Shown here: one piece after another, positions 1 through 5,770 of the stretch
Position numbering within the stretch: position 1 is the first letter of the stretch
How the letters are laid out: every line of letters starts with the position of its first letter
Assembly: GCA_003170935.1 (NCBI GenBank)
Contig: PMYA01000085.1
Span: forward strand, 2,003-12,585
Reading direction: 5' to 3'
Length of the DNA stretch: 10,583 nucleotides
Source: Methanobacteriota archaeon
GTDB lineage: Archaea; Halobacteriota; Bog-38; Methanoflorentales; Methanoflorentaceae
Program-made: the position numbers and the translations under genes
The notes under the pieces: generated by a model
Databases searched by the model: none
Seen by the model: only the letters and a program-made list of their open reading frames with translations
Told to the model about the DNA's origin: nothing

Positions 1-398
1 CTAGCGATTTCTCCGATGCGCCTGCCGACACCCGGTAGTGAGCTCCACCGTGGCTGAGCTGCGCGCGAGCTTAATTGCTCAACCGTTTCACGATGTTTCT
101 CCAAAAAGGATCTCCCGTCGTCAGTGATGACATATATCTTCTTATGATCCCCCTCATGCATCGTGACGCACCCCTGATCCTCAAGCATCTGTAGCGTCGG
201 ATAGATCACGCCTGCGCTCGGGGCGTTGCCACATGCGTCCTCAATTGCCCTGATAATGCCGTACCCGTGGAGCGGCTGTCTCTGAAGCGTCATAAGCACA
301 AAAAACTTGATATTGCCGCGCTCCATTTTGAGAGGACCAAACTGACTTATCCCAAGAAACTGATCGTGCGCCCATTCTTTCCATATTCGTCTTGACAC
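1..398 (-). CDS. PadR-family transcriptional regulator (3' end cut by window edge)
   Basis: Translation from the GTG at 398 gives 132 residues that stay open to the left edge, so the C-terminus is missing. Residues 25-31 (MERGNIK) lead into the PadR winged helix-turn-helix. The segment FFVLMTLQRQPLHGYGI (about 32-48) is the first helical part with the family's HGY motif. SAGVIYPTLQMLEDQG (61-76) is the recognition-helix region, and KKIYVITDDGRSFLEKH (86-102) is the wing and following helix. PadR proteins are dimeric DNA-binding repressors, often of stress or efflux genes, and often divergent from their target. Here the divergent neighbour is an alcohol dehydrogenase, which I infer to be the target. 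The GTG has a weak GAGG 8 bases upstream and a TATA-like element about 26 bases upstream, so the mRNA may be leaderless. The ATG at residue 25 is an alternative start, but the upstream reading frame looks coding. The family call is firm; the ligand and target are unknown. Confidence 0.88.
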   Translation of the reverse strand, partial: MSRRIWKEWAHDQFLGISQFGPLKMERGNIKFFVLMTLQRQPLHGYGIIRAIEDACGNAPSAGVIYPTLQMLEDQGCVTMHEGDHKKIYVITDDGRSFLEKHRETVEQLSSRAAQPRWSSLPGVGRRIGEIA

Positions 399-420
399 TG
401 GGATTCCTCGTCTTATAACA

Positions 421-450
421 ATATATCTGAAGCTATGCTTTTTGATATAT
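421..450. promoter_or_regulatory. Divergent promoter region with inverted repeat overlapping both TATA elements
   Basis: ATATATC at 421-427 and GATATAT at 444-450 form a perfect 7-base inverted repeat with a 16-base spacer. Read on the minus strand, the left arm is a TATA-like box centred about 26 bases before the PadR GTG at 398. Read on the plus strand, the right arm is a TATA-like box (GATATATAA, 444-452) that would place a transcript start near 473, giving the dehydrogenase a leader of about 70 bases. A PadR dimer bound to both arms would block both promoters, giving autoregulation plus target control. The repeat is seen directly; binding by PadR is inferred. Confidence 0.5.
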
Positions 451-541
451 AACCGTTTAGGGTGGAGCATAAAACCACACATCACGCCTCTACCGTGGCA
501 AACAATGAAATCCTACAAATGCAACATAGTTCACCTCAACA

Positions 542-1561
542 ATGCACATTCACGCATTTGCCGCGCGGGGGCCCGGAGCAGCCCTTCATCCGTATGACTA
601 CGAACTGCGAGAGCTGGGACCATATGATATTGACATCGAGGTGAGCCATTGCGGGGTCTGCCACAGCGATATACACCTCATCGATAATGACTGGAGCATT
701 TCACATTACCCGCTTGTCCCAGGACATGAAATCGTTGGCACAGTGAAAGCGACTGGCTTTAATGTTGAGGGACTCAGCATAGGTCAACGAGTCGGCGTCG
801 GATGGCAATCAGGAAGCTGCTTGTGCTGCGAGTGGTGTCTGAACGGATATGAGAACCTATGCCGAAAAAAAGTACTCACGTGTGTTAAGAGGCAAGGCGG
901 ATTCGCCGATTTCGTTCGCACCGACGGTCGGTTCGCTTTTGCGATTCCAGATTCACTCGATTCAGCAAGTGCAGCGCCGCTTCTGTGCGCAGGCTTGACA
1001 GTCTACGCTCCAATGAAGCGCATTGGCCTCCGCCCTCACGATCACGTCGGCATAGTTGGTATCGGCGGCCTTGGACACATAGCCCTTCAATTCGCACGCG
1101 CTATGGACTGCGAGGTAACTGCGTTTTCAACTAACCCTAAAAAGGAAGAAGATTCATTTGCGTTTGGCGCAGATCACTTCGTTAATAGCCGTAACGAGAA
1201 TGAGATGCAAGGGACTAAACGAACCCTAGATTTCATACTATTGACAGCCTCTGCACCCCTCCCGTTGTCATCCTATATGGAGGCCCTGCGGCCCTGCGGC
1301 AACTTGACGATCGTTAATCGACTGAACTCACGCGGCGAGGAGGGCAACATTGCGGTTTCAGCGCCTGTTCTCGTTGGTGGCCAGAAATCGATAAGCGGAA
1401 GCTTAACAGGCGGTAGAGACGTAATGCGAGAGATGCTCGCATTCGCCGCGAGTCATCACATCATAGCGCGATCGGAGGTGTTCCCCCAAACAGATATAAA
1501 CGGCGCTGTGCAGAGAGTCCGCAACAATGAGGCTCACTATCGGGTCGTGTTGGAAACATAA
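542..1561 (+). CDS. Zinc-dependent alcohol dehydrogenase, YahK/cinnamyl-alcohol-dehydrogenase type
   Basis: This 339-residue medium-chain dehydrogenase/reductase should interconvert alcohols and aldehydes with NAD(P)(H) in the cytoplasm. The N-terminal GroES-like domain carries the catalytic zinc ligands C37 (in SHCGVCHSD), H62/E63 (in PGHE) and C149 (in LLCAG). The structural zinc loop is C93, C96, C99 and C107 with the usual 2-2-7 spacing. The Rossmann domain has GIGGLGH at 173-179. The next strand ends in FSTNPKK (195-201), where small polar residues rather than an acidic residue suggest NADP(H), as in the CAD group. Length is close to the roughly 350 usual for YahK-like enzymes, and no key residue is missing. 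An in-frame TAG at 527-529 excludes an earlier start. No Shine-Dalgarno site precedes the ATG; a weak TATA-like CTACAAAT (513-520) could also drive a leaderless transcript. It is divergent from a PadR regulator, suggesting induction by an aldehyde or other toxic compound (inference). The exact substrate cannot be told. Confidence 0.9.
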   Translation: MHIHAFAARGPGAALHPYDYELRELGPYDIDIEVSHCGVCHSDIHLIDNDWSISHYPLVPGHEIVGTVKATGFNVEGLSIGQRVGVGWQSGSCLCCEWCLNGYENLCRKKVLTCVKRQGGFADFVRTDGRFAFAIPDSLDSASAAPLLCAGLTVYAPMKRIGLRPHDHVGIVGIGGLGHIALQFARAMDCEVTAFSTNPKKEEDSFAFGADHFVNSRNENEMQGTKRTLDFILLTASAPLPLSSYMEALRPCGNLTIVNRLNSRGEEGNIAVSAPVLVGGQKSISGSLTGGRDVMREMLAFAASHHIIARSEVFPQTDINGAVQRVRNNEAHYRVVLET

Positions 1562-1640
1562 CTCCTAAAACATCGATTGATTAATTGTGGCCCGAGGAGA
1601 CACTGAAGCCGCACACTGAACTGAATTGTAAGGGATTCTA

Positions 1641-2078
1641 ATGAACTCGATTTACAATTGGGATGCAGCTGAATACGAAAAACACTCATCTCAACAGCAA
1701 CTATGGACCCAAGACGTTATTCGAAGCCAGAAACTCGCAGGCGATGAGCGAATTCTGGATATCGGCTGTGGCGATGGAAAGGTGACGGCTGAGCTTGCGG
1801 CGCTCGTTCCGAAGGGCTGTGTGCTCGGGATCGACTTGTCTGAAAGCATGGTTGCGTTTGCGAACCGGCGGTTCCCACCCGTCCACTACCCCAATCTGCA
1901 GTTTCGCTGGGGTAATGCTACCCGCCTTGCTTATCGTTGCGAGTTTGACCTAGTCGTGTCGTTCGCAAGCTTACACTGGGTACGCGATCATATTGCTGTG
2001 CTCAAAGGGATCAAGCGAAGTCTCAAGTCGGACGACGGGCGGTCCTTCAGTTCGGCGGGAAGGGTAACGCTGCGATGA
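1641..2078 (+). CDS. SAM-dependent methyltransferase, N-terminal half of a frameshifted gene
   Basis: The first 130 residues are a class I methyltransferase fold resembling the trans-aconitate 2-methyltransferase group. Motif I is ILDIGCGDGKVT (38-49), which binds S-adenosylmethionine. GIDLSESM (63-70) holds the acidic residue that contacts the ribose, and FDLVVSFASLHWV (102-114) is the motif II/post-II region. AAGGGA at 1630-1635, five bases before the ATG, is a reasonable ribosome site. The gene lies 79 bases after the dehydrogenase on the same strand and is probably cotranscribed. After KRSLKS (125-130) the frame continues into an unconvincing tail, SFSSAGRVTLR, and stops at 2076-2078. Reading the same bases in another frame gives RRAVLQFGGKGNAAM, exactly what this family has at that point. 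One base is therefore missing near 2030 and the original protein would be about 267 residues. This half alone lacks the rest of the fold and is probably inactive, unless the shift is a sequencing error or is bypassed. Confidence 0.75.
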   Translation: MNSIYNWDAAEYEKHSSQQQLWTQDVIRSQKLAGDERILDIGCGDGKVTAELAALVPKGCVLGIDLSESMVAFANRRFPPVHYPNLQFRWGNATRLAYRCEFDLVVSFASLHWVRDHIAVLKGIKRSLKSDDGRSFSSAGRVTLR

Positions 2079-2443
2079 TTTCCGACGTGGCAAATGAGCT
2101 TATCACGCATAGCAGGTGGGAAGGCCATTTCAAAAAATTCACCTACCCATGGTTCTTTTTCAGCGTCGAAGAATACCGCGGTTTCGTAGAGCGTGCAGAC
2201 CTTTCTGCAAAGCGCATTCAGTTAGTCCCTAAGAACAAGGTGCACGGTGGGAGAGAAGCGCTTAACGGCTGGGTGCGCAGCGTATTCATTCCTTACACAG
2301 AACGCCTTCCTGAAGCTTTGCGCGAGGATTTTATGGGAGAGGTCGGCAACGCTTATGTGGAACGATGTCCACCCGATGAAAATGGGGGCATCCACGTAAA
2401 GAGGGTCCGGTTAGAAGTGGAAGCAACGCTTAATTTAAACTAG
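2075..2443 (+). CDS. SAM-dependent methyltransferase, C-terminal half of the frameshifted gene
   Basis: This 122-residue frame continues the methyltransferase begun at 1641. It includes YPWFFFSVEEYRGFVERA (about 25-42), the family's segment after the core fold, and a C-terminal part rich in family-like residues (FIPYTERLPEALREDFMGEV), ending in a final strand (RVRLEVEATLNLN). Coding sense in this frame extends upstream of the ATG to about 2032 (AVLQFGGKGNA), so the ATG at 2075 is an internal methionine of the original protein and not a natural start. Its ATG overlaps the TGA of the upstream half as ATGA. A purine-rich GGGAAGGG lies about 10 bases before it, so reinitiation could still produce this fragment. 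Both halves lose the junction segment. I regard the pair as a pseudogene or a single-base sequence error rather than two genes. Confidence 0.65.
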   Translation: MISDVANELITHSRWEGHFKKFTYPWFFFSVEEYRGFVERADLSAKRIQLVPKNKVHGGREALNGWVRSVFIPYTERLPEALREDFMGEVGNAYVERCPPDENGGIHVKRVRLEVEATLNLN

Positions 2444-2465
2444 CCAATTAAGACGGTTAATAGAT

Positions 2466-2489
2466 AAAAAGAGCGCGCGATACACCGCG
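2466..2489 (-). terminator. Possible terminator of the zinc-ribbon gene
   Basis: On the minus strand, just after the stop of the zinc-ribbon gene, a short CGCG-N6-CGCG dyad is followed within a few bases by a run of five T (2470 down to 2466). Archaeal RNA polymerase can stop at T-runs without a strong hairpin, so this is a plausible 3' end. The stem is only four pairs, so the call is tentative. Confidence 0.3.
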
Positions 2490-2511
2490 AATAGCAAGCA
2501 GGGCTGCTGAA

Positions 2512-2862
2512 TTATTTATTGACTTTCCTGAAAACCTCAGCGTGCTCGTGTTGGTCACATCGTGGGCACTTGAGGTACTTCCACGCGCCGTTTTTGCCGA
2601 AGCCTTGGGGGCTAACGAAATTTGTTAAAGGCGATATCTCGAATTCCCCCCCACATCGTTTGCACTTATACGCGTACATTTTGGTGTGCCAATTGACCAA
2701 GATCGCAAGCACCACTCCAATGAGGGCGAGCCAAAGGATGACGCCTATAACGCGGTTTATGGCAAAAAGAAAAATAGCGGCGGTCATAATCAGCAGCATT
2801 CCACCGGCAAGGTAGAGCGCGGTTCGCTCCCAATCACGGCGCGTGACTTGTTCATATTGCAT
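2512..2862 (-). CDS. Small two-helix membrane protein with C-terminal zinc ribbon
   Basis: The protein has 116 residues from the ATG at 2862. A short basic N-terminus is followed by two hydrophobic helices at about 14-35 and 38-57, joined by a tight turn (NRV). A cytoplasmic-looking tail then carries two Cys-x2-Cys knuckles, C67/C70 (CKRCGGEFEIS) and C99/C102 (LKCPRCD), about 28 residues apart, which should bind one zinc ion. The loop FVSPQGFGKNGAWKYL between them resembles membrane zinc-ribbon proteins I associate with methanogenic archaea; no function is established. I chose 2862 because GGAG lies nine bases upstream and the extra N-terminal residues look non-conserved. An ATG at 2910 (132 residues) is possible, since a weak TATA-like TTACAATA lies about 29 bases before it. 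The gene is convergent with the methyltransferase and divergent from the LEA14-like gene. Coding status is fairly sure; role unknown. Confidence 0.78.
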   Translation of the reverse strand: MQYEQVTRRDWERTALYLAGGMLLIMTAAIFLFAINRVIGVILWLALIGVVLAILVNWHTKMYAYKCKRCGGEFEISPLTNFVSPQGFGKNGAWKYLKCPRCDQHEHAEVFRKVNK

Positions 2863-3081
2863 TTCTGCTCGCTCCGTGTAGTTGTAACACACGTGCTCTG
2901 GCGACCTCATTGGACTGAAGCTACGCAGAGCGTACGTATTGTAACGTGTAAGAGCGATATTACGTTTTCCTTACTGTGTGATTCCAGTACCATAGTGAGC
3001 ATAATAGGGAATAAATTGTCAGTACGCCACGCTTGTTCTCGTTTCGATTCGTATAAATAGTCAAAAGGCTATTGCGTAGCT
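2863..3081. promoter_or_regulatory. Divergent intergenic region with TATA box for the LEA14-like gene
   Basis: This region separates two divergent genes. On the plus strand GTATAAATA at 3051-3059 is a clear TATA box, centred about 27 bases before the ATG at 3082. The transcript of the LEA14-like gene therefore probably starts at or within a few bases of its start codon (leaderless). The only purine-rich sequence nearby, AAAAGG at 3063-3068, is too far from the ATG to serve as a ribosome site. For the minus-strand gene I see only a weak candidate, TTACAATA near 2940. No other structure is evident. Confidence 0.55.
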
Positions 3082-3576
3082 ATGCGGACAAGAACTATCG
3101 CCGCTATTATAGCAGTCGTTATTATCGTCATTGCAGCTGCAGGAGCTGCCTTTTTTTTGACGCTCCAAGCCCCGCTAGTGGAAAGTGTAAAAGTAAGTTC
3201 CATCGATAATGTGACGCGCTCGGGTTTCACCTTCACATTCGTAATCAAGCTTTACAACCCGAACGTCGCCGGAGTTAATGTCAAATCCATCACTTACGAC
3301 CTTCTGCTAGCAGAGAACAACCAAAAGCTGGGCAACGGCACGTCTGGCGAATTCCAAGTCCCAGCGCGTGGAAGCGTCGAGATCCCGGTACAGACAACTA
3401 TATACTTCAGCTCTGTGATCAGCGCGGCTTTCCAAACCATCTTCACGAAAAGTGTGATGATGAACCTCAATGGGGTCGCTACAGTACAACTTCCGTGGTC
3501 AGACGTAAACGTCCCCTTCAGTCAAACATTCGATGGATACCCGTTCATTAGCGACGCGGTCAGCAAAATCGGTTGA
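3082..3576 (+). CDS. Membrane-anchored LEA14-like (WHy/LEA_2 domain) protein
   Basis: The 164-residue protein begins with a basic MRTRT and a hydrophobic helix at about 6-28. This helix is either an uncleaved signal-anchor or an export signal, so the rest should face the outside of the cell. Residues about 34-155 form a single LEA_2/WHy beta-sandwich domain. Typical elements are a first strand followed by FTFTFVIKLYNPN (50-62, the conserved 'hydrophobic-N-P-N' core of the WHy domain), SITYDLLLAENN, an exposed GNGTSGEFQVPARGS loop and IPVQTTIYF. Proteins of this family occur widely in archaea and are linked to desiccation or stress tolerance in plants and bacteria; the archaeal role is mostly unproven. 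The ATG is supported by a TATA box about 27 bases upstream. A hairpin followed by eight T lies inside the anchor-coding part (3133-3158). The gene is complete and converges with the uvr operon's downstream end. Confidence 0.86.
   Translation: MRTRTIAAIIAVVIIVIAAAGAAFFLTLQAPLVESVKVSSIDNVTRSGFTFTFVIKLYNPNVAGVNVKSITYDLLLAENNQKLGNGTSGEFQVPARGSVEIPVQTTIYFSSVISAAFQTIFTKSVMMNLNGVATVQLPWSDVNVPFSQTFDGYPFISDAVSKIG
3133..3158 (+). terminator. Terminator-like hairpin plus T8 inside the LEA14-like coding region
   Basis: GCAGCT (3133-3138) and AGCTGC (3144-3149) form a perfect six-pair stem with a five-base loop, followed by one C and eight T (3151-3158). This has the form of an intrinsic terminator in the sense orientation, about 50-80 bases after the predicted transcript start. 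It encodes part of the membrane anchor (Ala/Gly-rich, then Phe-Phe-Leu), so the structure could be accidental. Whether it stops transcription is unknown. Confidence 0.3.
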
Positions 3577-3686
3577 ACTAGCTTACGGGCTTAGTGAGTT
3601 GGAATTGCAATTATGGCGAACGCAGACGTAGGGTATTCAATTACGAGAGAGTCCGTTCGTACTAAGCGCAAGACGACGCCTCACGA
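3577..3686. other. Convergent intergenic stretch, no gene seen
   Basis: Between the ends of the LEA14-like gene (plus) and the broken membrane gene (minus) I see no convincing gene. It contains a perfect 10-base palindrome AATTGCAATT (3603-3612). A 25-codon frame starts just after it (3613-3690) without a ribosome site or recognisable composition. No T-run terminator was found in either direction. Confidence 0.4.
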
Positions 3687-3946
3687 CTAACGAGCCCGCG
3701 GGAACCGTTTAGAGACTTTAAATCCAAAATTAATACCAAAGCACGATCGACAGGAACAGCAGATAGAGAAACCATTGAAGATAAGCGCCTGTGCCGTCAG
3801 CTTCGCTTTGGCAGCTAGAACGTAGATCCAGAGGCCCGCTGTGAGGGCAAGCGCAGCGCTAACTAGCTCAACGGGCCCTAGCGTCCATGCAGTAAATGCA
3901 ATACCAGATGCAACCGGAATGCAGCTCTGGAACACCAACCCCGCAT
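3687..3946 (-). pseudogene. Broken small multi-helix membrane-protein gene downstream of uvrC
   Basis: A strong Shine-Dalgarno GAGGAG (3957 down to 3952) lies five bases before an ATG at 3946, which is 23 bases after the uvrC stop. That frame reads MRGWCSRAAF and stops after 22 codons. A second frame over the same DNA encodes two hydrophobic segments, roughly VFQSCIPVASGIAFTAWTL and VELVSAALALTAGLWIYVLA, then becomes an unlikely cysteine-rich tail ending at 3687. In the third frame the region before a stop at 3730-3732 reads YLQWFLYLLFLSIVLWY, a clean third helix. The simplest reading is a small three-helix membrane protein, about 70-75 residues, once expressed with the uvr operon and now carrying two frameshifts. 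Alternatively the second frame is an intact gene of about 82 residues starting at a TTG (3938) or GTG (3935), which would be poorly placed for the ribosome site. The family is not recognised. Confidence 0.4.
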
Positions 3947-3969
3947 TAGTTCTCCTCGCGACACGTTCG

Positions 3970-5766
3970 TTATGAATGTGCGGCTGACGCTTTAACGGTC
4001 GCAAGTCGCTCGTTAAAAAAATTAAACACACTGCGAGCTGTCGTCTTGTTAATGGCAGGCACTGATTCGATCTCTTCAATACTCGCTTTTTTAAGCTCAG
4101 CAACGGATCCAAAACGTTTAAGGAGTTCAATTTTTCGTCTTTTTCCGACGCCCGGGATTTGATCGAGCGTGCTTTCCAAGAGCTTCCGCGAGCGGAAGTT
4201 TCGATGCTTGCGGATAGCACCCCTATGCGCCTCGTCACGAATGCGCATTAGCACATTGAGCGCGATCTGGGGCACCGGCACGGGCGCTGATCGTCCGGGC
4301 ACGTAAACGAGTTCTTCGCGCTTTGCCAAGCCAGCAAGAGGTGTCCTTAAACCGAGCATCGTGAGGATGTCATTGACAGCGCGCACATGGCCCTTTCCCC
4401 CGTCAACCACGATGAGATCTGCGCAGCTTTTACGTTCTCGATATCGCCTGCTGACAATCTCCTTGAGCATTGCGTAATCGTCGATCGTCTCGACGCTCTT
4501 GATCTTATAATAGCGGTACTCGTTAAACTGCGGGACACCGTCAATAAATACCGCCATCGATCCCATGGCTTCGGCACCAGCTAGGTTCGACACGTCGAAT
4601 GCCTCAATGCGGTACGGGTAAGAATGGAGTCGTAGGGCGTCTTTAAGAACGTACAACGCATCTGCAGCAGCTGGCTTTTTAAGCATCGATTCGGCGTTCT
4701 TGTGAGCAAGCGCGACGAGCTTTGTCTTCGGTCCGGCGCGGGGAACGCTCACGTGAACGCGACTTCCCCTGATCTCGGTAAGAAGATTCTCAATGGCGTC
4801 CGCTTCCTCTATTGGGTGCTCGAGAAGGATGCCCTTCGGGACATAGGGGCCGGTGAGATGGAAGTAATGTTGCTTGATAAACGCCGTCATAAGTTCAGTC
4901 ACCTCAACACCTTCGGTTCCGCGTAGAACATATGATTGCTGCCCCGTGACTTTCCCTTCACGGATCATAAGTATGAGCGCACACGCATGTGGACCTCGAC
5001 GTGCGATGGCGATGACATCTTCGTCACCACGTCGTGGCTCCACGTATTGCTGTTCTCGCACACTCTCTAGCGCGGCAATCCGATCGCGTAGCGTCGCCGC
5101 GCGCTCAAAATCCATATCAGTTGCCGCTTCGCGCATTTCCTGCTTCAGCTCACTGAGAAGGTCATCTTGGCGCCCTTCGAGAAACCGCCGAACTCCCGTA
5201 ACGAGCTGAGAGTACGCATAAGGATCCGTTTTTCCCGCACAGGGGCCCGCACAGAGCTTAAGTTGATAGTTAAGGCACGGCCTCAGAACACGCTGCAGGT
5301 CTCTCGTGCAGCTGCGCAACGGGAACGCCTTGCGCAGCACCTTCACGCTTTGACGCGTTGCCTGCGCGCTCGTGTACGGACCAAAATAGGACGATCCGTC
5401 TTTTCGTACGGCGCGCGTAACGGTGATGCTCGGATACACGTCGCTTGTAATTCGGATGTACGGGAAGCTGCCGTCGTCGGTGAGCCGAACGTTGTATAGC
5501 GGTTTGTGAAGCTTGATTAGGTTCGACTCAAGGATAAGCGCTTCTTTTTCGGTGTTGGTAACGATCCACTCGACGTCGTTAACCCGCTCGACGAGTGCCA
5601 TCGTTCGCGGCGCTGCGGGCGTCGTATGAAAATAGGATCTAACGCGGTTCTTCAAAGAGATGGCTTTCCCAATGTAGATGATCTTCCCATCGGCATCCTT
5701 CATCAGGTACACCCCAGGACTGCCCGGCAAGTTGTCCAGTTTTTCGATTAAAGAAGATTGGGGCAT
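3970..5766 (-). CDS. uvrC: Excinuclease ABC subunit C (UvrC)
   Basis: UvrC joins the UvrB-DNA pre-incision complex and cuts on both sides of the lesion. The 598-residue protein has every expected part. The N-terminal GIY-YIG nuclease (about 13-95) has GVY at 18-20, YIG at 31-33, arginines at 41/43 and the metal-binding glutamate E80 (ALILESN); it makes the 3' cut. Four cysteines, C153, C164, C172 and C176, match the set proposed to hold an iron-sulphur cluster in E. coli UvrC. A UVR domain (about 203-238, DMDFERAATLRDRI) contacts UvrB. The RNase H-like domain that makes the 5' cut has D391 (FDVSN), D455 (VVDGGKGH) and H514 (DEAHRGA). Tandem helix-hairpin-helix motifs (about 533-590) bind DNA. 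The ATG lies four bases after the uvrA stop, so translation is probably coupled; no strong ribosome site is seen. Length is close to the usual 600-610. Intact. Confidence 0.98.
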   Translation of the reverse strand: MPQSSLIEKLDNLPGSPGVYLMKDADGKIIYIGKAISLKNRVRSYFHTTPAAPRTMALVERVNDVEWIVTNTEKEALILESNLIKLHKPLYNVRLTDDGSFPYIRITSDVYPSITVTRAVRKDGSSYFGPYTSAQATRQSVKVLRKAFPLRSCTRDLQRVLRPCLNYQLKLCAGPCAGKTDPYAYSQLVTGVRRFLEGRQDDLLSELKQEMREAATDMDFERAATLRDRIAALESVREQQYVEPRRGDEDVIAIARRGPHACALILMIREGKVTGQQSYVLRGTEGVEVTELMTAFIKQHYFHLTGPYVPKGILLEHPIEEADAIENLLTEIRGSRVHVSVPRAGPKTKLVALAHKNAESMLKKPAAADALYVLKDALRLHSYPYRIEAFDVSNLAGAEAMGSMAVFIDGVPQFNEYRYYKIKSVETIDDYAMLKEIVSRRYRERKSCADLIVVDGGKGHVRAVNDILTMLGLRTPLAGLAKREELVYVPGRSAPVPVPQIALNVLMRIRDEAHRGAIRKHRNFRSRKLLESTLDQIPGVGKRRKIELLKRFGSVAELKKASIEEIESVPAINKTTARSVFNFFNERLATVKASAAHS

Positions 5767-5770
5767 CGCC

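Noticed and set aside
462..644. 60-codon frame overlapping the start of the dehydrogenase
   Set aside because: The overlapping part is a shifted reading of the conserved dehydrogenase N-terminus; no ribosome site and no recognisable feature.
2497..2508. AGCAG-GG-CTGCT inverted repeat before the zinc-ribbon stop
   Set aside because: The loop would be only two bases and no T-run follows directly; too weak to call a terminator.
2686..3060. 124-codon plus-strand frame running through the divergent intergenic region
   Set aside because: Overlaps the zinc-ribbon gene antisense and then the promoter region including the TATA box at 3051-3059; composition is unlike a protein.
3613..3690. 25-codon frame after the AATTGCAATT palindrome
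   Set aside because: No Shine-Dalgarno site or TATA box at a useful distance, and composition gives no support.
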